A stretch of 64,000 nt of DNA. Origin: Microbacterium mangrovi. GTDB taxonomy: Bacteria; Actinomycetota; Actinomycetes; Actinomycetales; Microbacteriaceae. How positions within the stretch are numbered: the stretch's first letter is position 1; each line of letters opens with the position of its first letter. Where the stretch lies: positions 124,001-188,000 of the forward strand of contig NZ_JTDK01000014.1 of the NCBI RefSeq assembly GCF_000802305.1, read 5' to 3'. This document shows, one piece after another, positions 49,183 to 59,494 of this stretch. The translations under genes and the position numbers were made by a program. Under the pieces are notes generated by a model that had not been told where the DNA came from, ran no database searches, and saw only the letters and a list, made by a program, of their open reading frames with translations.

Positions 49183-51860
49183 GCGCAGGTGCGAGCCTGC
49201 CCCCACACGACCTGCCCGGTCTCGATCCCCGGTTCTCCCGCATCGTCGCCGTGCCCGGTCGAGGAATCGACGCCGGGTCGGTGCGGGAATGGCACTGCCT
49301 CGACAACGGCGCAGAGCTCGACCGACTTCGGCATCCCGCGGTCGGAACCATCCTCGCCGTCCACGGCAATCCGACCTGGTCGTACCTGTGGCGAGCCCTC
49401 GTCGCCGAGACCGTGCGCCAGGCCGAGGCCGGCGGGCCCGTGTGGCGCCTCGTCGCCGTCGACCAGCTCGACATGGGCTATTCCGAGCGCACCGGCGTGC
49501 ACCGCCCGCTCGCGCAGCGGGTCGCCGATCTTGCGGCCTTCACGGAGGCGCTTGCCCTCACCGGGCCGGTCGTCACCCTCGGCCACGACTGGGGCGGCGT
49601 GGTGTCGCTCGGCTGGGCGATCGATCATCCGGCCGCGCTCGCCGGGGTGATGCTGCTGAACACCGCCGTGCATCATCCGTCCGGCGTCCCGATCCCCGCG
49701 CCGCTGCGCCTCGCGCGCGTGCGCGGTGTGCTCGCGACCTCGACCGTGACCACGTCCGCATTTCTCGACACGACCCTCGCGCTCGCCTCGCCCGCGTTGG
49801 ATGCCGCGACGAAGGCCGCCTACCGGGCACCGTACCGGTCCGCCGCCCGGCGTCGTGGGATCGGCGGATTCGTCGACGACATCCCCGTCGATGAGCGGCA
49901 CGAGAGTCATCCCGAGCTCGACCGGATCGCCTCGGGTGTCGCCGGGCTCACCGTGCCGGCATTGCTCCTGTGGGGGCCGCGCGACCCGATCTTCACCGAC
50001 CGATATCTCGACGATCTCGTGGATCGTCTGCCGCACGCCGATGTGCACCGGTTCGAGGGAGCCGGTCACCTGGTCGCCGAGGATCGTCCGTACGCCGACG
50101 CGGTGCTCGCGTGGCTGAGCGACCGGGCGGAAACGCTCCAAGCGCCGGGTGTCGTCTCGGCGGAGTCCGACGACGAGCAGACAGCCGATGTGACAGCCAC
50201 CGCTGAGCCCGGGTTCGTGCCGATCTGGCAGAAGCTCACCGATCGTGCCGCAGATGGAGACGTCGCGATCATCGACATGGCGACGGGGCGCTCGCAGCCG
50301 GTCCGCCGGGTGAGCTGGCGGCAGCTCGACGATCGGGTGCGGCGACTGGCCGCGGGGCTGCACCGGGTGGGCGTGCGCAAGGGCGACCGGGTGTCGCTGC
50401 TCATCCCACCCGGACCCACGCTCTCGGCCGTCGTGTATGCCTGCCTCCGGATCGGCGCGGTGGTCGTCGTCGCAGACGCGGGGCTCGGCATCCGCGGCCT
50501 CACCCGCGCTGTGCGCGGTGCGTGGCCGGACGTCATCATCGGCGAGACTCCCGGTCTCGCCGCGGCGCGTGCCCTGGGCTGGCCCGGCATGCGCATCTCG
50601 GCGCCTCGGCTGCCGCGGGTGTCGGCTGCGGCACTCGGCGTCTCGTACAGCCTCAGCGACATCGTGGAGGCGGGACGCGACGAGTCCCTTCCGGCTCCGC
50701 CCGATGCCGGTGACGACGCGGCGATCCTCTTCACCTCGGGATCGACCGGACCCGCCAAGGGCGTCGTCTACACGCACGCCCAGCTTTCCGCGCTTCGCGA
50801 CGTTCTCGCCGAGCATTTCGACGTGACGAGCGAGACCGGTCTGGTCACCGGATTCGCCCCGTTCGCGCTGCTCGGTCCGGCGCTGGGGACACGGTCGGCG
50901 ACACCGGACATGGACGTCTCCGCACCGCGCACCCTCACCGCAGCCGCGGTGGCCGCGGCCGTCCGCGCGTCGGATGGCCGGATCGTCTTCCTGTCCCCGG
51001 CCGCGATCCTGAACGTGGTGGACACCGCCGGCGATCTGACCGAGGCCGACCGCGAGGCGCTCGCCCGGGTGAGCGTGTTCCTCTCGACGGGAGCGCCGAT
51101 CGGTGCGGGCCTGCTGGAGGCCGCGGCGCAGATCATGCCGAATGCGACGGCGCACACCCCGTACGGCATGACCGAGTGCCTGCTGGTCACCGATGTGACG
51201 CTCGAAGGCGTGCGGGATGCGGCGGACTCTCCGGATGCCGGCGTCTGCGTCGGAGTGCCGATCGGCTCGAATCGCGTGCTGGTGAGCGCGCTCGACGCCG
51301 ACGGGCGCGCGACCGGCACCCCGAGCGCGGAGCCGGGAGTGCTCGGTGAGATCGTCGTGTCGGCGCCGCATCTGAGGGACCACTACGACCGGCTCTGGCT
51401 CACCGACCGGGAGTCCGTCCGCGAGACCGGGGACGGCGAGGAGCTCCGCTGGCATCGCACGGGCGATGTCGGGCACCTCGACGAGCGCGGACGCGTGTGG
51501 ATCGAAGGCCGGATGCCGCATGTGATCGCCGCGGCGGACAGGCTCATCGCGCCTGTCGGAGCGGAGCAGCGGGTCGAGCGCGTCGATGCTGTCCGTCGTG
51601 CGGCCGTCGTCGGGATCGGGCCGCACGGGCTGCGGCAGGCGGTCGCGGTCGTCGAGACCACCCCTCGCGTGAGGCGGGCGGGGCTCGCCGATCCGGCCCT
51701 CACCCGGACGGTGCGCGAGAGCGTCGGCATCCCCCTCGTCGCTGTTCTCGCTGTGCCGCAGCTGCCCACTGACATCCGCCACAACTCGAAGATCGATCGG
51801 TCGCGGCTGTCCGGATGGGCTGAGGGCATCCTCTCCGGCGCGAAGCCGACGGCGCCGTGA
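49179..51860 (+). CDS. oleBC: OleBC fusion: beta-lactone decarboxylase and beta-lactone synthetase
   Basis: The 893-residue fusion has an N-terminal haloalkane-dehalogenase-like alpha/beta hydrolase (about 1-325; HGNPTWSY, nucleophile GHDWGG with Asp137, His in GAGHLV) and a C-terminal AMP-forming domain (about 345-893; FTSGSTGPAKGV near 517-528, YGMTE, GDVGHLDERGR). In separate form OleC makes a beta-lactone from the beta-hydroxy acid and OleB decarboxylates it to the alkene. Fusion of the two is known from actinobacteria such as Micrococcus luteus. GTG 49179 overlaps the oleA stop; its own stop overlaps oleD. Confidence 0.93.
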   Translation: MSAGASLPPHDLPGLDPRFSRIVAVPGRGIDAGSVREWHCLDNGAELDRLRHPAVGTILAVHGNPTWSYLWRALVAETVRQAEAGGPVWRLVAVDQLDMGYSERTGVHRPLAQRVADLAAFTEALALTGPVVTLGHDWGGVVSLGWAIDHPAALAGVMLLNTAVHHPSGVPIPAPLRLARVRGVLATSTVTTSAFLDTTLALASPALDAATKAAYRAPYRSAARRRGIGGFVDDIPVDERHESHPELDRIASGVAGLTVPALLLWGPRDPIFTDRYLDDLVDRLPHADVHRFEGAGHLVAEDRPYADAVLAWLSDRAETLQAPGVVSAESDDEQTADVTATAEPGFVPIWQKLTDRAADGDVAIIDMATGRSQPVRRVSWRQLDDRVRRLAAGLHRVGVRKGDRVSLLIPPGPTLSAVVYACLRIGAVVVVADAGLGIRGLTRAVRGAWPDVIIGETPGLAAARALGWPGMRISAPRLPRVSAAALGVSYSLSDIVEAGRDESLPAPPDAGDDAAILFTSGSTGPAKGVVYTHAQLSALRDVLAEHFDVTSETGLVTGFAPFALLGPALGTRSATPDMDVSAPRTLTAAAVAAAVRASDGRIVFLSPAAILNVVDTAGDLTEADREALARVSVFLSTGAPIGAGLLEAAAQIMPNATAHTPYGMTECLLVTDVTLEGVRDAADSPDAGVCVGVPIGSNRVLVSALDADGRATGTPSAEPGVLGEIVVSAPHLRDHYDRLWLTDRESVRETGDGEELRWHRTGDVGHLDERGRVWIEGRMPHVIAAADRLIAPVGAEQRVERVDAVRRAAVVGIGPHGLRQAVAVVETTPRVRRAGLADPALTRTVRESVGIPLVAVLAVPQLPTDIRHNSKIDRSRLSGWAEGILSGAKPTAP

Positions 51861-52825
51861 AGGTGCTCGTCACCGGGGCATCCGGATACCTGGGTCGCGC
51901 GGTCGCCGCCGAGCTCGTCGCGAGGGGCTTCGGGGTGAGCACCCTGCAGCGGCGGCCGTCTCGAGTGGCCGGGGTCACGGATGTCCTCGGATCGATCACG
52001 GACCCGCGGGTTGTTCAGCGCGCCGTCGAGGGCGTCGACGGTGTCGTGCACCTGGCGGCGAACGTGTCGCTCGCCGGCCCCGCCGAACGGTTCCACGCGG
52101 TCAATGTCGAGGGCACCCGGATGCTCCTCGACGCGGCCGAGCGCGGGGGAGCGTCCCGGTTCGTGCAGGTCTCTTCGCCCTCGGTCGCCCACGCCGGGTC
52201 TGCTCTGGCGGGCGTCGGTGCGGAGCCCGCAGACCCGCAGCATGCGCGCGGCGAGTATGCGCGGACCAAAGCCGAAGCGGAGCTGATGGCGTTGGCGAGG
52301 GACTCGTCGCGGATGCATGTCGTCGCCGCGCGGCCGCACATCGTCTGGGGGCCGGGCGACACACAGCTGATCGCCCGTGTCGTGGACCGGGCGCGACGAG
52401 GACGCTTGCCGCTGCTGAACAACGGAACCGCGCTCATCGACACCACCTACATCGACAACGCCGCCGGCGGGATCGCCGCGGCTTTCGAGCGCGCGCCCGA
52501 GGCACACGGCCGGGCCTACGTCATCACGAACGGCGAGCCGCGCCCGGTGGGCGACCTGCTCGCGAGCATCTGTCTCGCGGCCGGAGTGCGCCCGCCCGCG
52601 TGGAGCGTCCCGGCCTGGCTCGGTCGCGCGGCGGGCTCGGGTATCGAGCGGGTGTGGGCGTTCCTGCCCGGCGACGACGAACCGCCGATGACGCGCTTCC
52701 TCGCAGAGCAGCTGTCGACTGCGCACTGGTTCGACCAGCGCGAGACCCGCCGCGACCTCGATTGGTCGCCGCAGGTGTCGATCGACGAGGGCCTCCGCCG
52801 CCTCGCCGCGAGCTACGCCGCGTGA
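51857..52825 (+). CDS. oleD: OleD, NADPH-dependent beta-keto acid reductase
   Basis: A 322-residue extended SDR/NAD-dependent epimerase-like protein: VLVTGASGYLG (about 3-13), LAANVS (about 72-77), SSPS and the catalytic YARTKAEAE (about 134-142), and RPHIVWGPGD (about 155-164). OleD reduces the 2-alkyl-3-keto acid from OleA to the hydroxy acid used by OleC. GTG 51857 overlaps the oleBC stop. It completes the pathway in order A-BC-D and is followed by a strong terminator. Confidence 0.92.
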   Translation: MKVLVTGASGYLGRAVAAELVARGFGVSTLQRRPSRVAGVTDVLGSITDPRVVQRAVEGVDGVVHLAANVSLAGPAERFHAVNVEGTRMLLDAAERGGASRFVQVSSPSVAHAGSALAGVGAEPADPQHARGEYARTKAEAELMALARDSSRMHVVAARPHIVWGPGDTQLIARVVDRARRGRLPLLNNGTALIDTTYIDNAAGGIAAAFERAPEAHGRAYVITNGEPRPVGDLLASICLAAGVRPPAWSVPAWLGRAAGSGIERVWAFLPGDDEPPMTRFLAEQLSTAHWFDQRETRRDLDWSPQVSIDEGLRRLAASYAA

Positions 52826-52841
52826 AGGTGTGAGGCCGCGA

Positions 52842-52869
52842 AAGGGCGCCCCCGGCTGGGGGCGCCCTT
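52842..52869. terminator. Bidirectional terminator
   Basis: AAGGGCGCCCCC (52842-52853) and GGGGGCGCCCTT (52858-52869) form a perfect 12-bp stem with loop GGCT. The hairpin lies between the convergent oleD and phosphatase genes and can serve both. Confidence 0.85.
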
Positions 52870-52893
52870 CCGCTCATCAGGATCGCGAGGTCA

Positions 52894-54603
52894 TCACTTC
52901 GTGCTGTTGTCGCGGGTGATCGTCACCGAGTCCTGGATGCTGCCCACGGGGGCGACGCCCTGCGTGGTGACGAACCTGTCGGCGTCGGCGTTGCTGGGGG
53001 TGCCGGCCGCGCCACGCGACGGCTGGTTGCGGGTGAACACGCCGTCGCCGTTGGTGTCGACGAGCTTGCCGCCTGCCTGCGCCGCGCCGCACCAGGTGCC
53101 GTACCCCTGGGTCGTGTACTTGTTCGGGTAGTCGCAGACACCGGCGACCACGTTCGACACCTTCAGCGACTGCGAGGTGACCTCGACCTTGAGATAGGTG
53201 CGGACGTTGTCCTGGTTCTCGACCGAGTTGGCCCAGTGCAGGGCGTGCGTGCCCGCCGGCGTGCCGTTGGTCGCGTTGGCCTTCGCGGGACCCCACGGCA
53301 TGAACTGCAGGTCGTACAGGCCGTTGTGCGTGGCGTCGCTCGTTCCCGCGATCGGCTCGGTGAGCGAGTAGTACTTCGAGCCCGAGGCGGAGTTCGTCGT
53401 CACGTAGACGACGCCTCCCGGACCCTCGAACACCGAGTCCTGGGCCTGCTGCTCAGCGGCATCCTGACGCGCCGCCCCGTCGCCGGAGTTGCGCAGCACG
53501 TACGAGCGCGAATACGAGTGGTCGTGGCCCTGCAGCACCAGGTTGATCCCGAGGTCGGAGAACGCCTTGGTGAAGTCGGGGCGACGAGCCACGTTGTCGC
53601 TGTCGTTGGCGTGCGAGGCCGGCGAGTAGATCGCGTGGTGGTACGAGACGACCTTCCACTGCGCGGACGGGTTCGCCTCGACGGCCTTGCGGACGAAGTC
53701 CATGTGGGCCGGGTTCTTGACGCTCGACTGGGCGTTGGAGTTGATCACCACGAACAGCACGCCCTTGTAGGTGTACCAGTAGTCGCCGCCCGCCGCGGTC
53801 TGCAGGTCGGAGGTGGTGACGTCGCTGTTCGGCAGCGCGAAGTGGTACTTGTAGCCGAGGTCGGAGGAGTCGTGGTTGCCGATCGCGGCGGCGTAGGGGA
53901 TGGTGCGCAGCTGGTCCGGCTGGAACCAGGCATCCCACTGCGACTCGACGTTGGCGGTCTCGATCTGGTCGCCCGTCGAGGTGAGCAGCTCGAGGGGCAG
54001 GCCGTCGTTCGCGGCATCCGCCTGGAGGGCGTTCAGGGTGGCCGTCCAGCCGGCCGCGTCCTCCTGCAGGTCGGACGAGGTCGACAGCGAGTTGCTGTTC
54101 GAGTCCGCGCCGATCTGAGGGTCGCCGAACGCGCCGAAGGTGAAGCCCTTGCCGACGCCGAACGAGCTTGTCTTGAACGTGTAGGTCGGCGAGGCCGAGC
54201 CGTCCTTCGCGAGCACCCGGTAGGAGTAGCTCGTGTTCGCGGAGAAGCCGCTGAGCAGGGCGCTGCCCCGGTACGGCGACCGGGCGACGTCGCCGCCCGA
54301 GGTGCCGGTCGTGGCGATGATCTCGGCGGGGAAGCTGACGGCGTGCTTGTCGAACGCGCCGTGGTCCAGCTGGGCGGTCTTCTCGAGCTGCACGACGGAT
54401 GCCGTGTCCTTGTCGGCGTACCAGGTGACGTAGTGCGAGCGCTCGTCGGCGCCGACGCCGAGCACGATGGTCTTGATGTCGACCGGCGCATCAGCGGCGA
54501 CCGCGGCCTGGGCGGCGAAGACGCCGCCGGTCGCGACGCCCGCGCCGAGGGCGATGACCCCGACGCTCGCGGCCAGACGTCCGCGGGACTGTTTCTTCTT
54601 CAT
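52894..54603 (-). CDS. Secreted purple-acid-phosphatase-like metallophosphoesterase
   Basis: The 569-residue protein has a signal peptide (MKKKQSRGRL then a hydrophobic stretch to about 30, cleavage near AAVAA-DAP), an N-terminal fibronectin-like domain (about 40-150) and a metallophosphatase domain with FGDPQIG, STGDQIE, GNHDSSD, SYHHAIYS and GHDHSYSR, supplying the metal ligands in order. It would release phosphate from esters outside the cell. A C-terminal DTNGDGVFTRN resembles a Ca2+-binding loop. GAAGGA precedes the ATG at 54603. Confidence 0.93.
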   Translation of the reverse strand: MKKKQSRGRLAASVGVIALGAGVATGGVFAAQAAVAADAPVDIKTIVLGVGADERSHYVTWYADKDTASVVQLEKTAQLDHGAFDKHAVSFPAEIIATTGTSGGDVARSPYRGSALLSGFSANTSYSYRVLAKDGSASPTYTFKTSSFGVGKGFTFGAFGDPQIGADSNSNSLSTSSDLQEDAAGWTATLNALQADAANDGLPLELLTSTGDQIETANVESQWDAWFQPDQLRTIPYAAAIGNHDSSDLGYKYHFALPNSDVTTSDLQTAAGGDYWYTYKGVLFVVINSNAQSSVKNPAHMDFVRKAVEANPSAQWKVVSYHHAIYSPASHANDSDNVARRPDFTKAFSDLGINLVLQGHDHSYSRSYVLRNSGDGAARQDAAEQQAQDSVFEGPGGVVYVTTNSASGSKYYSLTEPIAGTSDATHNGLYDLQFMPWGPAKANATNGTPAGTHALHWANSVENQDNVRTYLKVEVTSQSLKVSNVVAGVCDYPNKYTTQGYGTWCGAAQAGGKLVDTNGDGVFTRNQPSRGAAGTPSNADADRFVTTQGVAPVGSIQDSVTITRDNSTK

Positions 54604-54880
54604 CTCTTCGGATCCTTCACAAGGTTTCAATCGGGATGGTGGAGCGAAAATGCAGAGCATTCTCGGGTCCGGCATAGATGTTTCCCACCTTCGGCAACGG
54701 TGCAGCGAACTGCAGTGGATGCCCGGGTGAACTGGACACGGTCGGCCGATGACCATCTCGTGCTGTCCCGCGCCTGGTTCGTCGTGCGGATGCCGCGCCC
54801 CGTACGGTGACTCCTGGCGGCGCCCTTCGGGGCATCCCGCTGCCATCGCCGATGATCCGCATCCTGAATGGAGTCGCTCC

Positions 54881-55633
54881 GTGCCGGTCCAGTCCCCCGG
54901 TCGCGTCCGCCGTCGCACCGTCGTGTCGGTCCTCGTCCTCGCAGTCGTCGTCGTGGCGATCGCGGGAGTGTGGATCGCCGGAAAGTCCCTGGCATCGGCG
55001 ACGCCCGGACACCCCGCGTCCGCGGCGGAGGGGAGCCTGGCATCCGGCTTCCACGCCCCGGACCGCGCGACGTACTACAGCAGCCAGGTGGTGGAGCCGG
55101 ACCCCGAGACCTGGACCGATGTCCGCCCGTCCGGGGAGTACCGGGTGATGCTCCTCGCCCAGGGCCGCGACGCGCACACCGCCCACGACCCACAGGTGGC
55201 GACCCTCGTCGACGCTGTCAAGCGCTGGGCCCGCGACGAGGACCGGGTCTCACTGACGGTCCGGTACCTCGGCGATCCGCACACCTCCATCGACGCCATC
55301 GATCACGCGGCGCGGTCCAAGACCGCCGATCTCATCGTGGTCGCCGGCAACGGGCTGGTCGACCCGGTCGCGGTCGTCTCCGCGAACTACGCCGGCGAGA
55401 ACCCCCAGCAGTTCCTCGTGCTGGGGGCCGAGGTGGCCGAGCCGACGACCAACATCACCGCCACGGACTGGGTGGGATCCGCCTACCTGGGCGAGGGCGT
55501 CCCGGAGGCGGACTACTACGATCCGGCATCCGTCACGGCGCCGCGTGCCTACGCCGCGCTGCGGGCCGGCGCCGCCGCGGTGCTCAGCGGGTACACCGGC
55601 GTCATCGTGCGCATCCCCGTCGACCGCTACTGA
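54881..55633 (+). CDS. Membrane-anchored BMP-like binding protein
   Basis: A 250-residue protein with one N-terminal membrane helix (VVSVLVLAVVVVAIAGVWIAG, region about 13-33) and an extracytoplasmic domain. LIVVAGNGLVDPVAVVSANY (region about 148-167), FLVLGAEV and TDWVGSAYLGEG recall the Med/BMP-type periplasmic-binding fold, where such segments bind nucleosides. The domain is short for that family, so this may be half a fold or a different protein. GTG 54881 follows TGGAG with good spacing. Confidence 0.55.
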   Translation: MPVQSPGRVRRRTVVSVLVLAVVVVAIAGVWIAGKSLASATPGHPASAAEGSLASGFHAPDRATYYSSQVVEPDPETWTDVRPSGEYRVMLLAQGRDAHTAHDPQVATLVDAVKRWARDEDRVSLTVRYLGDPHTSIDAIDHAARSKTADLIVVAGNGLVDPVAVVSANYAGENPQQFLVLGAEVAEPTTNITATDWVGSAYLGEGVPEADYYDPASVTAPRAYAALRAGAAAVLSGYTGVIVRIPVDRY

Positions 55634-55655
55634 CCTCGACCGCTCGCAGCGGCCG

Positions 55656-56888
55656 TCACGCCGTGCCGGAGACGCGCTGCACGAACCAGATCAGTCCCAT
55701 GACGGAGACGCCGGCCGCGACGACCACCCCGGCGAGCATCCCCGCCTTCGGCACCTGGCGGCGCAGGAGCAGGAGGAGGGGGAAGACCAGCAGGATGATG
55801 CTCAGCTGCACCGCCTCGATGCCGACGTTGAAGACGAGCAGCGAGCCGAGCAGCGACCACGACAGCGGCTCGTCGATGCCGAGCGCGCTCGCGAAGCCGA
55901 GCCCGTGCAGGAGCCCGAAGAGGAACACGACGGCCAGGCGCGCCCAGTCGGCCGTGTCGAGCCCCGTCTTCGTCTGACGCGCGATCCGGGCGAGTGGATC
56001 GTTGCGCTCCCGCCACACCCGCCACAGGTACCAGATCGCGACCACGGCGATCGACATCGCGATGGCCGGTTCGACGATCGCCGCGGGCACCGTCACGAGG
56101 CCGAGCGCCGCGAGGATGAAGGTCACCGAGTGCGCGACCGTGAAGGATGTCGCGGCGAGCACGATGTCCCGCAGCCTGCGCGAGCCGACGATGAGCGCGA
56201 GCAGGAACAGGATGTGGTCGATGCCGAAGAGCAGGTGCTCGGCGCCGAGCAGGAAGAACTGCCCGAACCGGACGAACGCGGGCTGCTCCGTGCTGAACGT
56301 CGTGGCATCCGCCGTGAGGCTCGCGCTGCCGGACTGCCCGTCCAGCGCATATTTGAGGATCGTGACGGTGCCCTGCACGTAGCCCTCGCCATCCGGGAAC
56401 AGCTGCGAGCGGAACTCGTGCGCGCTCGCCGGCGGGCAGTGCCAGTCGAGCGTCAGGGCGGCATACGGCAACTGCTCGCGGTAGGTCACGCCGATGGCAC
56501 GCGACCGCTCGGGCACGCACGGCTTGCCGCCTGCGCTGACCGCGAAGCGCTTCGTCGCATACGAGACCACCTCGTCCGCATGGGCATTGAGCGCCGACGG
56601 CTCGTGGCCGGTCTGGAAGACCGCCATGCCGTCCTTGTAGAACTTCGGGGCCTTCTCGTTCTCGGCGACCGAGACGACGAGCAGGTCGTACTCGAGCTCG
56701 AGCGTCGTGCGGACCGTGTCGCCGGCGGATTTCGCGGCATCCACGTAGACGACGCTCGAGAACCCGTGCGCGTCACTCGGGGCCGCGGCCAGCACCGAGA
56801 CCGCGAGGCTCCCGACGACGACGAGGAGTGCGAGGATGCTGCGGGCGAACGGGACGCGGGGGCGGGGCGCGGCAGGGCGGGCGATCAT
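55656..56888 (-). CDS. HupE/UreJ-family membrane protein
   Basis: The 410-residue protein has a signal peptide (to about 40, ending SDAHGF), an external beta-rich domain (about 40-205) and seven or so membrane helices (about 215-405) with His motifs GIDHILFLLALI, TVAHSVTF and GLLHGLGFA characteristic of the HupE/UreJ_2 group. HupE/UreJ relatives carry nickel; these larger proteins are often annotated simply as HupE/UreJ and no metal is proven. AAGGAG precedes the ATG at 56888. It is convergent with the BMP-like gene. Confidence 0.88.
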   Translation of the reverse strand: MIARPAAPRPRVPFARSILALLVVVGSLAVSVLAAAPSDAHGFSSVVYVDAAKSAGDTVRTTLELEYDLLVVSVAENEKAPKFYKDGMAVFQTGHEPSALNAHADEVVSYATKRFAVSAGGKPCVPERSRAIGVTYREQLPYAALTLDWHCPPASAHEFRSQLFPDGEGYVQGTVTILKYALDGQSGSASLTADATTFSTEQPAFVRFGQFFLLGAEHLLFGIDHILFLLALIVGSRRLRDIVLAATSFTVAHSVTFILAALGLVTVPAAIVEPAIAMSIAVVAIWYLWRVWRERNDPLARIARQTKTGLDTADWARLAVVFLFGLLHGLGFASALGIDEPLSWSLLGSLLVFNVGIEAVQLSIILLVFPLLLLLRRQVPKAGMLAGVVVAAGVSVMGLIWFVQRVSGTA

Positions 56889-57064
56889 GGGACTCCTTCG
56901 GGCTCCCCGATGCTTTCCCACACCTGTGAACGGGTGCGGTCACGACGGCGAACGCCAGGCGAACCCTCGATCGCGCGCGGACACGCACCCCCCCCCGGCG
57001 GGCGTCATCCAAAATCCTCCGGACTGAAATCCCGGGGAAACAGAGTGCCAGCAGGATCGGACGC

Positions 57065-57775
57065 GTGGACAACCTGTCAGACAGCTGGACCGGTCAGCCG
57101 ACCGGCGGTCGCATCGGCGCCGTCGAGTACGTGCTCCGCGATCTGAATGACGCCATCACCGCCGGAGTCGCCCGCGTGGGGGACCGGCTGCCCGCGGAGC
57201 ACGCGCTCGCGGCCCGGTACGGAGTCTCCCGTACCGTCATCCGCGAAGTCCTCCGCATCCTGGAAACCCGCGGCCTCACGGTCACGCGAACAGGCCGCGG
57301 GACGTTCGTCGCCGCGCTGGAAGCCACCCGCGGACTCCGCTTCGGCGGCTATTCGGCGTCGGATCTCATCGAGGCGCGCCCGCACATCGAGGTGGCGGCC
57401 GCCGGTCTGGCCGCGGTCCGTCGCAGCGAGGACCAGGTGACGGCCCTGCAGGATCTCCTCGAGCAGATGGACAACGAACAGGATCCGAAGAAGTGGGTCG
57501 AGCTCGACTCGTCCCTGCACTCGACGATCGCCGCGGCGTCGGGGAATCCGGTCTTCGCGGATGTGCTCGCCCAGATCAGCCACGCTCTGGTCAGTCAGTC
57601 GAGCGTCATCAACCTTGCGCCGGGCCGCCGTGAGCAGTCCGACAGCGAACACCGTGCCATCGTCGCGGCCATCGCCCGCGGATCGGTCGCCGAGGCCGAG
57701 GACGGCATGCACTTCCATCTCGATCAGGTGAAGGAGGTCCTGCTCACCATCACCGCACTCGATGAGCAGCGCTGA
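57065..57775 (+). CDS. FadR-type GntR regulator
   Basis: A 236-residue regulator with a GntR winged helix (about 17-80; [19 protein letters not shown] then [14 protein letters not shown]) and a FadR-like FCD helical ligand domain (about 95-225). It starts at GTG 57065 preceded by AGGA. The gene is followed, 58 bp on, by an AnsP-like amino-acid permease on the same strand, which it probably controls. The sequence CTGTCAGACAG straddles its first codons and could be an autoregulatory site, but inside a coding region this is weak. Confidence 0.9.
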   Translation: MDNLSDSWTGQPTGGRIGAVEYVLRDLNDAITAGVARVGDRLPAEHALAARYGVSRTVIREVLRILETRGLTVTRTGRGTFVAALEATRGLRFGGYSASDLIEARPHIEVAAAGLAAVRRSEDQVTALQDLLEQMDNEQDPKKWVELDSSLHSTIAAASGNPVFADVLAQISHALVSQSSVINLAPGRREQSDSEHRAIVAAIARGSVAEAEDGMHFHLDQVKEVLLTITALDEQR

Positions 57776-57833
57776 CGGAGTCGCGCTCAGCCGGGTGGTC
57801 CCTCGTGCTCCACTCCAACGAAAGGCAAACAAC

Positions 57834-59420
57834 ATGTCGGATTCCCACAGCAGCCCACGGCTGGATCCAGAAGACGCGCTCGAGAACGATCGCGAACTCA
57901 CCGGCGACCGCGCCGCAGCGGCGCAGGACTTCTCGAATGAGGAGGAGGGGTACCACAAGACTCTGCGGCCGCGTCAGATTCAGATGATCGCGATCGGGGG
58001 TGCGATCGGCACGGGTCTGTTCCTCGGGGCCGGCGGGCGCCTGGCATCCTCGGGTCCGTCGCTGGTGCTGGTGTATGCGGTGTGCGGGTTCTTCGCGTTC
58101 TTGATTCTTCGGGCGCTGGGCGAGCTGGTGCTGCATCGTCCGTCGTCGGGGTCGTTCGTGTCGTATGCGCGGGAGTTCTACGGCGAGAAGATGGCGTACA
58201 CCGCCGGGTGGTTGTACTTCCTGAACTGGGCGTTCACGTCGATCGTGGATGTCACCGCGGTGGCGTTGTATGTGAAGTTCTGGGCGCCGTACGTGCCGTT
58301 CCTGCAGGCGGTGCCGCAGTGGGCGATCGCGTTGGTCGCGCTGATCGTGGTGCTGTCGCTGAACCTGGTGTCGGTGCGGGTGTTCGGGGAGATGGAGTTC
58401 TGGTTCGCGCTGATCAAGGTCGCCGCCCTGGTGGTGTTCCTGATCATCGGGATCATCTTCCTGCTGTTCGTCGGGCACACCGACGTCGGTCCGACCGGGC
58501 TGACGGTGATCTCCGACAACGGGGGCTGGTTCCCGATGGGCGCGTTCGCGCCGCTGCTGGCGATCAGCGGGGTGGTGTTCGCGTACGCGGCGATCGAACT
58601 GGTCGGCACCGCGGCGGGGGAGACCGCGGAGCCGAAGAAGATCATGCCGCGCGCGGTGAACACGGTCGTGATCCGGATCGCGATCTTCTACGTCGGCTCG
58701 GTGCTGCTGCTGTCGCTGCTGCTGCCGTACAACACGTATTCCGCGGACGAGTCCCCGTTCGTCACGTTCTTCTCCCACATCGGTTCCCCGCAGGCGGGGG
58801 AGGTGTCGGCGTCGATCATGAACTTCGTGGTGCTGACCGCGGCGATGTCGAGCCTGAACGCGGGCCTGTATTCCACGGGTCGTATCCTGCGGTCGATGGC
58901 GGTGAACGGGTCGGCGCCGGTGTTCACGATGCGGATGAGTCGCAACGGGGTGCCGTACGGTGGCATCCTGCTCACCTCCTGCATCACCCTGCTCGGGGTG
59001 GGGTTGAACGCGGTCGTGCCGCAGCAGGCGTTCGAGATCGTGTTGAACGTGTCCGCGCTGGGCATCATCGGCGGCTGGGCGACCATCATCCTGTGTCAGA
59101 TGCAACTGCACCGGTGGGCGAACCAGGGCCGCATCCAACGCCCCGCGTTCCGCCTGTTCGGTGCCCCGTTCACCGCGTGGCTGACCCTCGCGTTCCTCGC
59201 GTTCGTGCTCGTCACCATGGCGTTCACCCCCACCGGGCGGTGGGTGCTGGCATCCCTGATCGTCATCATCCCGCTGCTGATCATCGGCTGGTACACGTTC
59301 CGCGGACGCATCCAGCAAGCCGCCGCCGCCCGCGAAGGACACACCGGAAAGTTCCCCGTCGTCGCCGAACGCCCCGCCACCGAGAACCCGCCGGCCATCT
59401 TCCGCAAACGCCGGGAGTGA
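57834..59420 (+). CDS. Amino-acid permease (AnsP/CycA-like)
   Basis: The 528-residue APC-superfamily permease has about 12 membrane helices and the family start [21 protein letters not shown] (region about 46-66), [20 protein letters not shown] (region about 94-113) and the [15 protein letters not shown] (about 124-138), closest in pattern to asparagine permease AnsP, with CycA as the alternative. GAAAGG is the ribosome-binding site. From about 57,960 the codons are unusually rich in G-ending triplets (GTG, GGG, GCG, TTG) compared with neighbours, possibly reflecting a different origin. Confidence 0.9.
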   Translation: MSDSHSSPRLDPEDALENDRELTGDRAAAAQDFSNEEEGYHKTLRPRQIQMIAIGGAIGTGLFLGAGGRLASSGPSLVLVYAVCGFFAFLILRALGELVLHRPSSGSFVSYAREFYGEKMAYTAGWLYFLNWAFTSIVDVTAVALYVKFWAPYVPFLQAVPQWAIALVALIVVLSLNLVSVRVFGEMEFWFALIKVAALVVFLIIGIIFLLFVGHTDVGPTGLTVISDNGGWFPMGAFAPLLAISGVVFAYAAIELVGTAAGETAEPKKIMPRAVNTVVIRIAIFYVGSVLLLSLLLPYNTYSADESPFVTFFSHIGSPQAGEVSASIMNFVVLTAAMSSLNAGLYSTGRILRSMAVNGSAPVFTMRMSRNGVPYGGILLTSCITLLGVGLNAVVPQQAFEIVLNVSALGIIGGWATIILCQMQLHRWANQGRIQRPAFRLFGAPFTAWLTLAFLAFVLVTMAFTPTGRWVLASLIVIIPLLIIGWYTFRGRIQQAAAAREGHTGKFPVVAERPATENPPAIFRKRRE

Positions 59421-59425
59421 ACCGA

Positions 59426-59463
59426 ACACACCGCGGCCGGACTCACCTCCGGTCGCGGTGTGT
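59426..59463. terminator. Terminator hairpin after permease
   Basis: A 16-bp arm at 59426-59441 pairs with 59448-59463 with a single G-T mismatch (ACACACCGCG... with ...CGCGGTGTGT). It starts 6 bp after the permease stop and lies before the convergent TetR gene. Confidence 0.75.
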
Positions 59464-59494
59464 CTCGCGGGGGCGATCGGGTCCAGTGCGGGAC

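Noticed and set aside
48954..51782. 942-codon open frame antisense to oleBC
   Set aside because: It is the complement of a gene with clear hydrolase and adenylation motifs; its translation is Arg/His/Gly-rich with no domain, typical of GC-rich antisense frames.
53236..54810. 524-codon frame antisense to the phosphatase
   Set aside because: Val/Arg/Gly-rich translation with no family pattern; the opposite strand has signal peptide and all metallophosphatase motifs.
57072..57082. CTGTCAGACAG palindrome as a GntR operator
   Set aside because: It lies inside the first codons of the regulator gene and is short; kept only as a remark.
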